From the NCBI GenBank assembly GCA_034189655.1, contig JAXHUE010000020.1, positions 1 to 35,079 on the forward strand: 35,079 nucleotides of DNA, in the 5' to 3' direction. The DNA is from JAXHUE01 sp034189655. Its GTDB lineage: Bacteria; Chloroflexota; Dehalococcoidia; E44-bin15. The notes beneath the pieces were generated by a model. The model did no database searches and had not been told where the DNA came from. It saw only the letters and a list, made by a program, of their open reading frames with translations. Positions within the stretch are counted from its first letter, which is position 1. Each line of letters starts with the position of its first letter. Shown here piece by piece: positions 28,705 through 35,079 of this stretch. A program made the translations under genes and the position numbers.

Positions 28705-30174
28705 TCATGCCCCTCTATCCAGCCTCCAGATGGCACCCTGGATGCGGCGGAGGCATCGCTCCCGTCCCAGCACCTCCATGGTGTCGAAAAGGGGCGGGGC
28801 CGCCGTGCGCCCGGTGCAGGCCACGCGGAGGAGCCCGAAGAGCACACCGGTCTTGAGGCCCAGCTCGGCGGCGAGCGGCCGCAGGCAGCCCTCGAGCGAG
28901 GCGGCATCGAAGGTGACGCCTTCCAGGCGCTCCTCTGCCGTCACCAGTGCCTTGAGGGCGGTCTCCCGGCTCACGCCCTTGCCCAGGAGCACGTCGCTTT
29001 CGTACTCAAGCTCTTCCACGAAGAAGAACTGTACCAGCTCGGCGCCCTCTTTGAGGGTGCGCATCCGCTCCTGGACCAGGGGCACGATGCGCTGCACGTA
29101 CTGCGGCGAGAGAGGGCGGGACACGCCACGGGGCAGGTCTCTCTCCAGGAAGGGCATCATGCGGCCCACGAGGTCGTCGGGCCCCAGCTGGCGGATGTAC
29201 ACCCCGTTCATCCACTCCAGCTTCTCGATGTTGAAGATGGCCGCCGTCTTTGAGATGCGCTCTATGGAGAAGCTCTGCACCAGCTGCTCGCGCCCCATGA
29301 GCTCGGTCTTATCGTCAAGGGACCAGCCGAGCAGGGCGAGGAAGTTGAGCATGGCCTCGGGGAGGTACCCCTGGTCGCGGTACCAGCCGATGGAGGTGGC
29401 GCCGTGGCGCTTGCTCAGCTTGGAGCGGTCGCTGCCCAGTATCATGGGGAGGTGGGCGAACAGCGGTGGCCCATACCCCAGGGCGCTGTAGAGGAGCACG
29501 TGGCGCGGGGTGCTGGAGAGCCACTCGTCTGCCCTGAGCACGTGCGATATCTCCATGGCGTGGTCGTCGACCACGTTGGCCAGGTGGTACGTGGGGAAGC
29601 CGTCGGACTTCAGGAGCACGAAGTCGTCGAGGGTGGAGGCGTCGAAGACTACCTCGCCGCGGATGAGGTCTGTGAACGATATCTGGCCATCGAGCGGTGT
29701 CTTGAAGCGCACCACGGGGACTGTGCCCTGGGCCTGGAGCCCTGCCCGCTCCCTCTCGCTCAAAGTGCGGCAGCGGCGGTCGTACCTGGGGGGCTCTTTC
29801 CTCTGTACCTGCTCCCGCCTCATCTCGTCGAGGCGCTGCGGTGAGCAGTAGCACAGGTAGGCGCTGTCGCCCTGGAGCAGGCGCTGGACGGCCTCCTGGT
29901 AGAGCCCCAGGCGCTGTGACTGGAAGTAGGGGCCGTAGTCGCCGCCCGCGTCGGGGCCCTCGTCCCAGTCCAGCCCCAGCCAGCGCAGGCTGTCTGTGAT
30001 GTCATCTACGGCCCCCTCTACCTTGCGGGCGACGTCGGTATCCTCGATGCGCAGGATGAAGCGGCCTCCCTGGTTGCGGGCGAACAGCCAGTTGAACAGC
30101 GCGGTGCGGATGTTGCCCACGTGGGGGGTGCCGGTGGGGCTGGGGGCGAAGCGGATGCGCACTGAACCTGTCAT
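28705..30174 (-). CDS. gltX: Glutamyl-tRNA synthetase
   Basis: The 489-residue class I synthetase has RFAPSPTGTPHVGNIRTALFNW with the HIGH-like PHVGN near residue 20, FILRIEDTD, and KMSKS-like SKLSKRHGA at about 243-251. The C-terminal helical anticodon-binding domain is complete. It charges tRNA-Glu in the cytoplasm. With a tRNA-Gln gene nearby and no glutaminyl-tRNA synthetase seen, it may be the non-discriminating kind that also charges tRNA-Gln for GatCAB, but that cannot be settled from this window. ATG 30174 has no clear Shine-Dalgarno site; a promoter at 30188-30216 would place the transcript start about seven bases before the ATG, so translation may be nearly leaderless. Confidence 0.95.
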   Translation of the reverse strand: MTGSVRIRFAPSPTGTPHVGNIRTALFNWLFARNQGGRFILRIEDTDVARKVEGAVDDITDSLRWLGLDWDEGPDAGGDYGPYFQSQRLGLYQEAVQRLLQGDSAYLCYCSPQRLDEMRREQVQRKEPPRYDRRCRTLSERERAGLQAQGTVPVVRFKTPLDGQISFTDLIRGEVVFDASTLDDFVLLKSDGFPTYHLANVVDDHAMEISHVLRADEWLSSTPRHVLLYSALGYGPPLFAHLPMILGSDRSKLSKRHGATSIGWYRDQGYLPEAMLNFLALLGWSLDDKTELMGREQLVQSFSIERISKTAAIFNIEKLEWMNGVYIRQLGPDDLVGRMMPFLERDLPRGVSRPLSPQYVQRIVPLVQERMRTLKEGAELVQFFFVEELEYESDVLLGKGVSRETALKALVTAEERLEGVTFDAASLEGCLRPLAAELGLKTGVLFGLLRVACTGRTAAPPLFDTMEVLGRERCLRRIQGAIWRLDRGA

Positions 30175-30187
30175 GTCACTAGAGCTT

Positions 30188-30216
30188 ATTCTACCATCCC
30201 GCCTCGAGCTCTACAA
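30188..30216 (-). promoter_or_regulatory. Possible gltX promoter
   Basis: Minus strand: TTGTAG (30211-30216), 17-base spacer, TAGAAT (30188-30193). The -35 box includes the stop codon of the upstream pseudouridine synthase gene. The start would be near 30181, giving a very short leader. Confidence 0.5.
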
Positions 30217-31113
30217 TGGTGCGAGGCCCTTGAGCGCCGCTTCCAGGTCTGACGGGAGCGCCGCCTCGAACTCCGCGCGCTCGCCGCTCCCGGGCAGCTC
30301 GAAGCCGAGCCGCCACGCGTGCAGGAACTGGCGCGCCACGAGGGGAGACCTCGACCCGTACACCTGGTCCCCCACCACGGGGTGGCCGATGGCCGCGAGG
30401 TGCACCCTTATCTGGTGGGTGCGCCCCGTCTCCGGGGTCACCTCCAGAAGGGTGCGGCCGTCGAGGTACTCTATGACGCGGTAGCGGGTGACGGCCTCCC
30501 TGCCCTGGGAGACCACCGCCATCCTCATGCGCCGCTGCGGGTCGCGCCCGAGTGCGGCCTCGATGATGCCCTGCTCCGGTGACAGGTGGCCCTCTACCAG
30601 GGCCAGGTACCGCTTGGTCACGGTTCGTGACCTCATCTGCTCGGTGAGGGAGCGGTACGCCCTCTCGCTCTTGGCCACCACCATGAGCCCCGATGTGTCT
30701 CTGTCCAAGCGGTGCACTATGCCGGGGCGGGCGTCAGACCCGGTGCCGCCCAGGTCGGGGCAGTGGGCGAGCACGGCATTTACCAGTGTGTGCTCGGGGT
30801 GGCCCGGCGCGGGGTGAACGGTGAGGCCCGCCGGCTTGTCCACGACCAGGACGTCGCCGTCCTCGTAGACGATGCGCAGGGGGATGGCCTCGGGCTGGGG
30901 CACGGTCGCCTGTGGCGGCGGGGCCATGACGACGATGCGGTCGCCCGCGTTGAGCTTAAGGCCTGCCCTGGCGGCACGGCCGTTCACGGTGACCAGGCCC
31001 TCCTCGATGAGCCTCTGCACTGACGAGCGCGAGAGGTCGGCGCACTCGTCGGCGACGTACCTGTCGAGGCGGACCCCCGCCCTGTCGACGGTGAGCTCGC
31101 GCCTATCGCTCAT
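30211..31113 (-). CDS. rluD: RluD-family 23S rRNA/tRNA pseudouridine synthase
   Basis: The 300-residue enzyme has an N-terminal S4 RNA-binding domain (LDRYVADECADLSRSSVQRLIEEGLVTVNG, about residues 16-46). The synthase core follows: VDKPAGLTVHP and the catalytic HRLDRDTSGLMV with its Asp near residue 138, then ETGRTHQIRVHLAAIGHPVVGD. It isomerises uridine to pseudouridine in rRNA; RluD-type is the best match, though RluA/RluC-like specificity cannot be excluded. ATG 31113 overlaps the lspA stop by four bases, so lspA and this gene are translationally coupled, a common pairing in bacteria. Confidence 0.93.
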   Translation of the reverse strand: MSDRRELTVDRAGVRLDRYVADECADLSRSSVQRLIEEGLVTVNGRAARAGLKLNAGDRIVVMAPPPQATVPQPEAIPLRIVYEDGDVLVVDKPAGLTVHPAPGHPEHTLVNAVLAHCPDLGGTGSDARPGIVHRLDRDTSGLMVVAKSERAYRSLTEQMRSRTVTKRYLALVEGHLSPEQGIIEAALGRDPQRRMRMAVVSQGREAVTRYRVIEYLDGRTLLEVTPETGRTHQIRVHLAAIGHPVVGDQVYGSRSPLVARQFLHAWRLGFELPGSGERAEFEAALPSDLEAALKGLAPL

Positions 31114-31640
31114 CTCTCCCCCTGGGCCTGCCTCCTCGTCGAGACCAGGATGTAGTAGATGGCGAGGACGGTGCCGATGACGATGGCGCTGTCGGCCACG
31201 TTGAAGGTGGGCCAGCGGTAGCTGCCCACGCCGATATCGATGAAGTCGACGACGCGCCCCGCTGATAAGCGATCAATGAGGTTGCCCAGCGCGCCGCCGA
31301 GGAGCAGGCCCAGCGCCACCGTGAGCAGGGCGCTGTTGAACACGGCGTACCGGGCGTAGAGGATGATGGCGACGATGCCGGCCAGGGAGGCCAGGGTGAT
31401 GAGGAAGGTCTCGCTCTGCATGATGCCGAATACGCCCCCGGTGTTGACCACGTAGGTGATGCGGAAGAACCCATCGGCCGGCACCGACTGGCCGGGTACC
31501 ATGGCGGCCCTCACCACGAGCTTGCTCACCTGGTCAAGGACCAGCACGGACACTGCGCCGATGAGGAGGGGCACCACCCTGGAGAGCCTGCCTCGGCGGC
31601 CTGGGGGGTTTCTCTTCGGGGCCTTCTCGTCGTGGGACAT
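31110..31640 (-). CDS. lspA: Lipoprotein signal peptidase (signal peptidase II)
   Basis: The 176-residue membrane aspartyl protease removes signal peptides from diacylglyceryl-modified prolipoproteins. It has four hydrophobic segments and the conserved motifs DQVSKLVV, VNTGGVFGI (usually NxGxAFG), GNLIDR...GRVVDFID and FNVADSAI, which include both catalytic aspartates. The N-terminus carries an extra basic stretch (KAPKRNPPGRRGR) before the first helix. No clear Shine-Dalgarno site stands out before ATG 31640; the next gene upstream on this strand (DUF72) ends 18 bases away. Confidence 0.93.
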   Translation of the reverse strand: MSHDEKAPKRNPPGRRGRLSRVVPLLIGAVSVLVLDQVSKLVVRAAMVPGQSVPADGFFRITYVVNTGGVFGIMQSETFLITLASLAGIVAIILYARYAVFNSALLTVALGLLLGGALGNLIDRLSAGRVVDFIDIGVGSYRWPTFNVADSAIVIGTVLAIYYILVSTRRQAQGER

Positions 31641-31658
31641 GGCGTTAGGGCCTCTGGT

Positions 31659-32426
31659 CTACTCCAGCAGCAGGCGTAGCTGGCGGATGGTGTCCACCGC
31701 CTGCCCCCGCCAGTGATTGTTGGCGAAGACGAATGTCCTCTCTGCCTGCGCGTCGAGGTGGCGGAGCCGGGGCAGCCACTCCTCCAGCTCCTGCTGCGAG
31801 TAGGAGTAGTCGTATCTCTCGTAGGCGTGCTCGTGACGCCACCACTTCTCACTGTTGCGACCGTGAAAGCGCACGTAGGCTACATCGCTGGTGACGATGG
31901 CGACGGGGGGCATCAGGCCTGGCAGCGGCGGCTCGTCGACGCAGCAGAACCCGATACCCTGCCCCCGCAGCCAGTCGAACACCTCTGGCCTCACCCACTG
32001 GGCGTTGCGCATCTCCACCACCAGTGGCAGGCCCTCCAGCCGTGGCGCGAATTCCTCCACGTAGTCACGGTTCCGGGTGTTGAACCTGAAGCTGTAGGGG
32101 AACTGTGCCAGCACGCAGCCCAGCCTCCCCCGCTCGACGAGGGGGAGCAGCGCCTCGCGGAACGCCCGGAAGGCATCGTCGCCCTCGCCCTGCTCGTGGG
32201 TCATGGCGCGGTTGGCCTTCACCGCGAAGAGGAAGCCCTCGCCGGTCTTCTGCGCCATGGCCTCCATGGCCTGGGGCCGGGGTATGGCGTAGTAGGTGGA
32301 GTTCACCTCGCAGGCGCTGAATTCCCGCGCGTAGTAGACCAGCCAGTCTTTCTTGGGCATGCCCGCGGGGTAGAATGGCCCTACCCAGTCGCTATAGCTG
32401 AAGCCCGATGTGCCCAGGTGCAGCAT
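31659..32426 (-). CDS. DUF72 family protein (YecE-like)
   Basis: The 255-residue protein has the DUF72 TIM-barrel pattern: MLHLGTSGFSYSDWVGPFYPAGMPKKDWLVYYAREFSACEVNST is the start region (described, residues 1-44 in two motifs GTSGFSY and FYPAGM), then FLFAVKANRAMTH, VLAQFPYSF, PLVVEMRNAQW, and YVRFHGRN near the end with FANNHWRGQAVDT. Biochemical function is unknown. ATG 32426 is chosen because the longer frame upstream is noncoding-like and overlaps the divergent gene. It is the first gene of an operon-like run with lspA, the pseudouridine synthase and gltX, all on the minus strand. Confidence 0.88.
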   Translation of the reverse strand: MLHLGTSGFSYSDWVGPFYPAGMPKKDWLVYYAREFSACEVNSTYYAIPRPQAMEAMAQKTGEGFLFAVKANRAMTHEQGEGDDAFRAFREALLPLVERGRLGCVLAQFPYSFRFNTRNRDYVEEFAPRLEGLPLVVEMRNAQWVRPEVFDWLRGQGIGFCCVDEPPLPGLMPPVAIVTSDVAYVRFHGRNSEKWWRHEHAYERYDYSYSQQELEEWLPRLRHLDAQAERTFVFANNHWRGQAVDTIRQLRLLLE

Positions 32427-32487
32427 GAACCCAGTGTAGCATAACCACTCTCGGTTGCATAGCTGCACACGGGTGGCCGGTGGCCGG

Positions 32488-32516
32488 TTGATTTCCCCCG
32501 CCACCGGGGATATAGT
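32488..32516 (+). promoter_or_regulatory. Promoter of the DUF123 gene
   Basis: TTGATT (32488-32493), 17-base spacer, TATAGT (32511-32516). The start is expected near 32523, about 20 bases before GTG 32543. Confidence 0.65.
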
Positions 32517-32542
32517 AGGCCAGGCACACGCAAGGCAGGGAG

Positions 32543-32995
32543 GTGGACGTTTTCGACGATAGAGGCACCTATGCCCTGATAATAGCGCTGGCGACGCCGA
32601 CTGCCATAGAGGTGGGCCGCCTGGGCCGCTTCGCCTTTCCCGCAGGCTACTATGTCTACGTCGGCAGCGCCCAGGGGGGCCTCCGCGCCCGGGTGCGGCG
32701 CCACCTGAAGGTGGAGAAGCGCCTGCGCTGGCACATCGACTACCTGCTGGCCCATGCCGAGGTGGTGGAGGTGTGGTACGCGCACGGCGCAGAGCGTGTG
32801 GAGTGCCAGTGGAACCGGGCAGTGCAGCGCCTGCCACGGGCACAGGCCGTGGCACCGCGCTTCGGCTCCTCCGACTGCCGCTGCAGCGCGCACCTGACGC
32901 ACTTTCCGGCGATGCCCTCGCTCGACGAGCTGCGCCGGGGCCTGGGCATGGGGGGTAAGGGGGTGCAGCGGGCGGCCCCCGCGAGCTTCCTCTAG
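32543..32995 (+). CDS. DUF123 family protein (GIY-YIG nuclease-like)
   Basis: The 150-residue protein has GTYALIIALATPTAIEVGRLGRFAFPAGYYVYVGSA near the start in three short motifs, then GGLRARVRRHL and RLRWHIDYLLAHAEVVEVW. The YYVYVGSA core recalls the GIY-YIG strand. C-terminal FGSSDCRCSAHLTHF is the typical DUF123 ending. The domain is found alone or fused to endonuclease III and is suspected to act on DNA. The start is GTG 32543 behind GGCAGGGAG. The stop overlaps the convergent hydrolase stop by four bases. Confidence 0.85.
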   Translation: MDVFDDRGTYALIIALATPTAIEVGRLGRFAFPAGYYVYVGSAQGGLRARVRRHLKVEKRLRWHIDYLLAHAEVVEVWYAHGAERVECQWNRAVQRLPRAQAVAPRFGSSDCRCSAHLTHFPAMPSLDELRRGLGMGGKGVQRAAPASFL

Positions 32996-33624
32996 AGGGA
33001 GCGGGCGAAGAAGGAGGCCACCACGTCGCCGACCTGCCTCTCGAACCCCCACCAGAAGTGGTCGGCGCCGTCGACTATGTGGCACTCGCTGGGCCGGGGC
33101 AGGGCCTCACAGAAGCGCCGCACGTTCTCCGCCGGGGTGAAGTCGTCGCCGCTGCCGCTCACGACGAGGGCGGGCCCCTCCATAGTAGCCATCACTTCCA
33201 GGCCGGACATGGCCAGTGGCGGTGATATGGCGGCCGCTGCCTTGATCTGCGGGTCTGCTGGCCCCTGCGAGAAGGCAGCAATGGCCCCCGCGGAGTAGCC
33301 GCACACCCCCAGCCTCTCGCCGTCCACCTCTGGCAGCGAGGCGGCAAAGGAGAGGGCCGCCCTCACATCGTCGGGGTCGCCGACGCCGCTCACGGTGCCG
33401 CCGCTGCGGCCCACGCCGCGGAAGTTGAAGCGCAGCACCGCTATCCCGGTACGGCACAGCTCGGCGCACACCGCCATGACGACGTTGTTGTCCATGGAGC
33501 CGCCGAAGAGGGGGTGGGGATGGCACACCACCACGGTGGGAAAGGGGCCCGGCCCGTCGGGGGTGTGAAGCGCCCCCTCCAGGGATATATCGCCGCAGGG
33601 TATGCTCACGCCGCGCTCTGTCAT
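32992..33624 (-). CDS. Dienelactone-hydrolase-like alpha/beta hydrolase
   Basis: The 210-residue hydrolase has VVCHPHPLFGGSMDNNVV near residues 32-49, FNFRGVGRSGG, nucleophile elbow GYSAG (Ser at about 129), an acidic residue in SGSGDDFTPAE and His in GADHFW. The PHPxxGGxMxNNVV motif marks a common bacterial family of small hydrolases with unknown substrates. Its ATG overlaps the rarA stop (33621-33624), so it is translationally coupled to rarA. No signal peptide is visible. Confidence 0.87.
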   Translation of the reverse strand: MTERGVSIPCGDISLEGALHTPDGPGPFPTVVVCHPHPLFGGSMDNNVVMAVCAELCRTGIAVLRFNFRGVGRSGGTVSGVGDPDDVRAALSFAASLPEVDGERLGVCGYSAGAIAAFSQGPADPQIKAAAAISPPLAMSGLEVMATMEGPALVVSGSGDDFTPAENVRRFCEALPRPSECHIVDGADHFWWGFERQVGDVVASFFARSL

Positions 33625-34955
33625 CGCTCTGTCTCTCCTTTTCGCTCCCTCCAGCCCTTGAGCCTTCGCTTCACCTCCTGCTCGTGGCCCTGGTCGCTGG
33701 GGGTATAGTACCTTTTGCCTTTAAGGGCATCGGGCAGGTTCTGCTGCTCGACGAAGTGGCCCGGGTAGTCGTGGGCGTACTTGTATCCCTTGCCGTACCC
33801 CAGCCCCTTCATCAGGCCGGTCACCGGGTTGCGCAGGTGGAGGGGTACCGGGTCGTTGCGGGTGCGGCGCACGTCCTCCTGCACCTGTGAGTAGGCGGTG
33901 TAGAGGGCATTGCTCTTGGGCGCCGTCGCCAGGTAGACCACGGCCTGGGCCAGGGCCAGGTTGCCCTCGGGCAGGCCGATGAAGTGCACCGCCTGCTGCG
34001 CCGCCATGGCCACCACCAGCGCCTGGGGGTCGGCCATGCCCACGTCCTCCGAGGCGAACCGCACCAGGCGACGCGCGATGTACAGCGGATCCTCCCCGGC
34101 CTCGAGCATGCGCCCCAGCCAGTACAGGCCGGCGTCGGGGTCGGAGCCCCGGAGCGACTTGTGCAGCGCCGATATCAGGTCGTAGTGCTGCTCACCGGCC
34201 TTGTCGTAGAGCAGGGAGCGGTGCTGCAGTGCGTCCTCGATGGTGGCCAGCGTGAGCACCCGCCTGCCGTCCACGAGTTCGGTGGCCATGGCCGCCACCT
34301 CCAGTGCATTCAGGGCGATGCGGGCATCGCCGTTGGCCATGACGACGAGGTGCTCCAGGGCCTCGTCGTCGAGCGATACCCCCAGCCCGCCCAGCCCGCG
34401 CTCCTCGTCGGTGAGTGCGCGCCGCACCAGGTCGCCTACCTGGTCGTTGGTGAGGGCATTCAAGGTGAAGACGCGGCTGCGGGAGAGGAGCGGGGCTATC
34501 ACCTCGAACGAGGGGTTCTCCGTGGTGGCCCCGATGAGGACCACGGTGCCGTCCTCTACGTGGGGCAGGATGACGTCCTGCTGTGCCTTGTTGAAGCGGT
34601 GGATCTCGTCGATGAACAGGATGGTGCGCTGGCCGTGCAGGGCGCGGCGCTCCCGGGCCTCCTCGATGATGCGCCTCAAGTCGGCGACGCCGGCGGTGAC
34701 GGCGCTTATGGGGCTGAAGTGGGAGCGCGTGGTGTTGGCGATGATGCGGGCCAGCGTGGTCTTGCCGCTCCCCGGCGGGCCCCAGAGGATGATGGAGAAG
34801 AGCTGGTCGGCCTCGATGCTCTTGCGCAGCACGCGCCCTGGCCCCACGATGTGCTCCTGGCCGACGAACTCGTCGAAGCCCAGGGGCCTCATGCGCGCGG
34901 CGAGGGGGGCCTCGCTCTCAAGCTGCCTTTTACGCTGGAGGTCAAACAGGTCCAT
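33621..34955 (-). CDS. rarA: RarA/MgsA replication-associated recombination AAA+ ATPase
   Basis: The 444-residue AAA+ protein begins with RPLGFDEFVGQEHIVGPG, then Walker A GPPGSGKTT (about residues 58-66), Walker B ILFIDEIHRFNKAQQD, sensor GATTENPSFEV, and the C-terminal tetramerisation domain with SLRGSDPDAGLYWLGRMLEAGEDP and GYGKGYKYAHDYPG. RarA works at stalled replication forks. The start ATG 34955 matches family length; the ribosome site is weak (GAGAG). It is coupled to the hydrolase downstream and lies about 50 bases after the stop of the partial gene at the window edge. Confidence 0.95.
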   Translation of the reverse strand: MDLFDLQRKRQLESEAPLAARMRPLGFDEFVGQEHIVGPGRVLRKSIEADQLFSIILWGPPGSGKTTLARIIANTTRSHFSPISAVTAGVADLRRIIEEARERRALHGQRTILFIDEIHRFNKAQQDVILPHVEDGTVVLIGATTENPSFEVIAPLLSRSRVFTLNALTNDQVGDLVRRALTDEERGLGGLGVSLDDEALEHLVVMANGDARIALNALEVAAMATELVDGRRVLTLATIEDALQHRSLLYDKAGEQHYDLISALHKSLRGSDPDAGLYWLGRMLEAGEDPLYIARRLVRFASEDVGMADPQALVVAMAAQQAVHFIGLPEGNLALAQAVVYLATAPKSNALYTAYSQVQEDVRRTRNDPVPLHLRNPVTGLMKGLGYGKGYKYAHDYPGHFVEQQNLPDALKGKRYYTPSDQGHEQEVKRRLKGWRERKGETER

Positions 34956-35006
34956 GGCGGTCTCTCGATGCTCTATACAGGCTCACGGCCCGGCAGGTGG
35001 CCCGCA

Positions 35007-35079
35007 TCAGGGGGAGAGGCAGGCATCGAAGTAGTCCCTGGGGGTGAGCCCCTCTGCCTTCTCCGTCCCGAAGAGGAGG
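35007..35079 (-). CDS. C-terminal end of an unidentified protein (partial)
   Basis: On the minus strand a frame enters from the right edge and ends ...EGLTPRDYFDACLSP with TGA at 35007-35009. Only about 23 codons are visible; their G/C-ending codon use matches the other genes. It is upstream of rarA on the same strand. No function can be assigned. Confidence 0.5.
   Translation of the reverse strand, partial: LLFGTEKAEGLTPRDYFDACLSP

Overview
The window is GC-rich bacterial DNA. It looks like an uncultured strict anaerobe, and my best guess is Chloroflexota of the Dehalococcoidia type. That placement is inference from three things: the gene mix (several CoA-transferases, an ADP-forming acyl-CoA ligase subunit, MinD-type ATPases carrying ferredoxin inserts, NifX-like proteins, a TrpB2-type protein), frequent GTG/TTG starts behind strong GGAGG sites, and two tRNAs with encoded CCA. 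There is no rRNA or single-copy phylogenetic marker to fix it. One short AT-richer island (about 4.0-5.35 kb, radical SAM gene, next to tRNA-Glu) stands out as a probable acquisition.

Layout. 0-3.7 kb (+): the end of an Ala-rich coiled-coil protein with a C-terminal membrane anchor, a CorA metal channel, and a TrpB2-like protein that has lost its PLP lysine. 4.0-7.0 kb (-): a SPASM radical SAM protein, tRNA-Glu(CTC) and an ADP-forming acyl-CoA synthetase alpha-type subunit. 7.2-8.8 kb (+): an alpha/beta hydrolase and an HDAC-like deacetylase, translationally coupled. 8.9-11.9 kb (-): a MacB-type export system (adaptor, ATPase, permease). 12.1 kb (-): an AbrB/SpoVT-like regulator with its own promoter and operator.

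12.5-21.3 kb (+): a long run of iron-sulfur and metal-cofactor genes starting from a near-consensus promoter with a 9+9 bp palindrome at its expected start site. In order: DUF134 regulator, zinc-ribbon protein, Fur-family regulator, ferredoxin with a Gly-Met-Arg repeat tail, DUF5320-like protein, NifX-like protein with the same kind of tail, MinD ATPase with ferredoxin insert, tri-Cys small protein, second MinD/ferredoxin ATPase, CoA-disulfide-reductase-like flavoprotein, FmdB zinc ribbon, CoA-binding protein, His-rich NifX-like protein, Mrp/ApbC ATPase without its usual CxxC, and an IscU-like scaffold. The gene set suggests metal/redox-controlled assembly or transfer of a metal or Fe-S cofactor. 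No nitrogenase genes are present. This is the best candidate for an undescribed system here.

21.5-27.9 kb: a family III CoA-transferase (+) closed by a textbook terminator, then a convergent operon (-) with two tandem family III CoA-transferases, a class I acetyl-CoA hydrolase/transferase and an acyl-CoA dehydrogenase. Together these look like activation and oxidation of an organic acid by CoA transfer. 28.3-35.1 kb (mostly -): tRNA-Gln(CTG) with promoter and terminator, a small Cys-rich protein, gltX, an RluD-type pseudouridine synthase, lspA, a DUF72 protein, a divergent DUF123 protein, a dienelactone-hydrolase-like protein, rarA, and the last codons of another gene.
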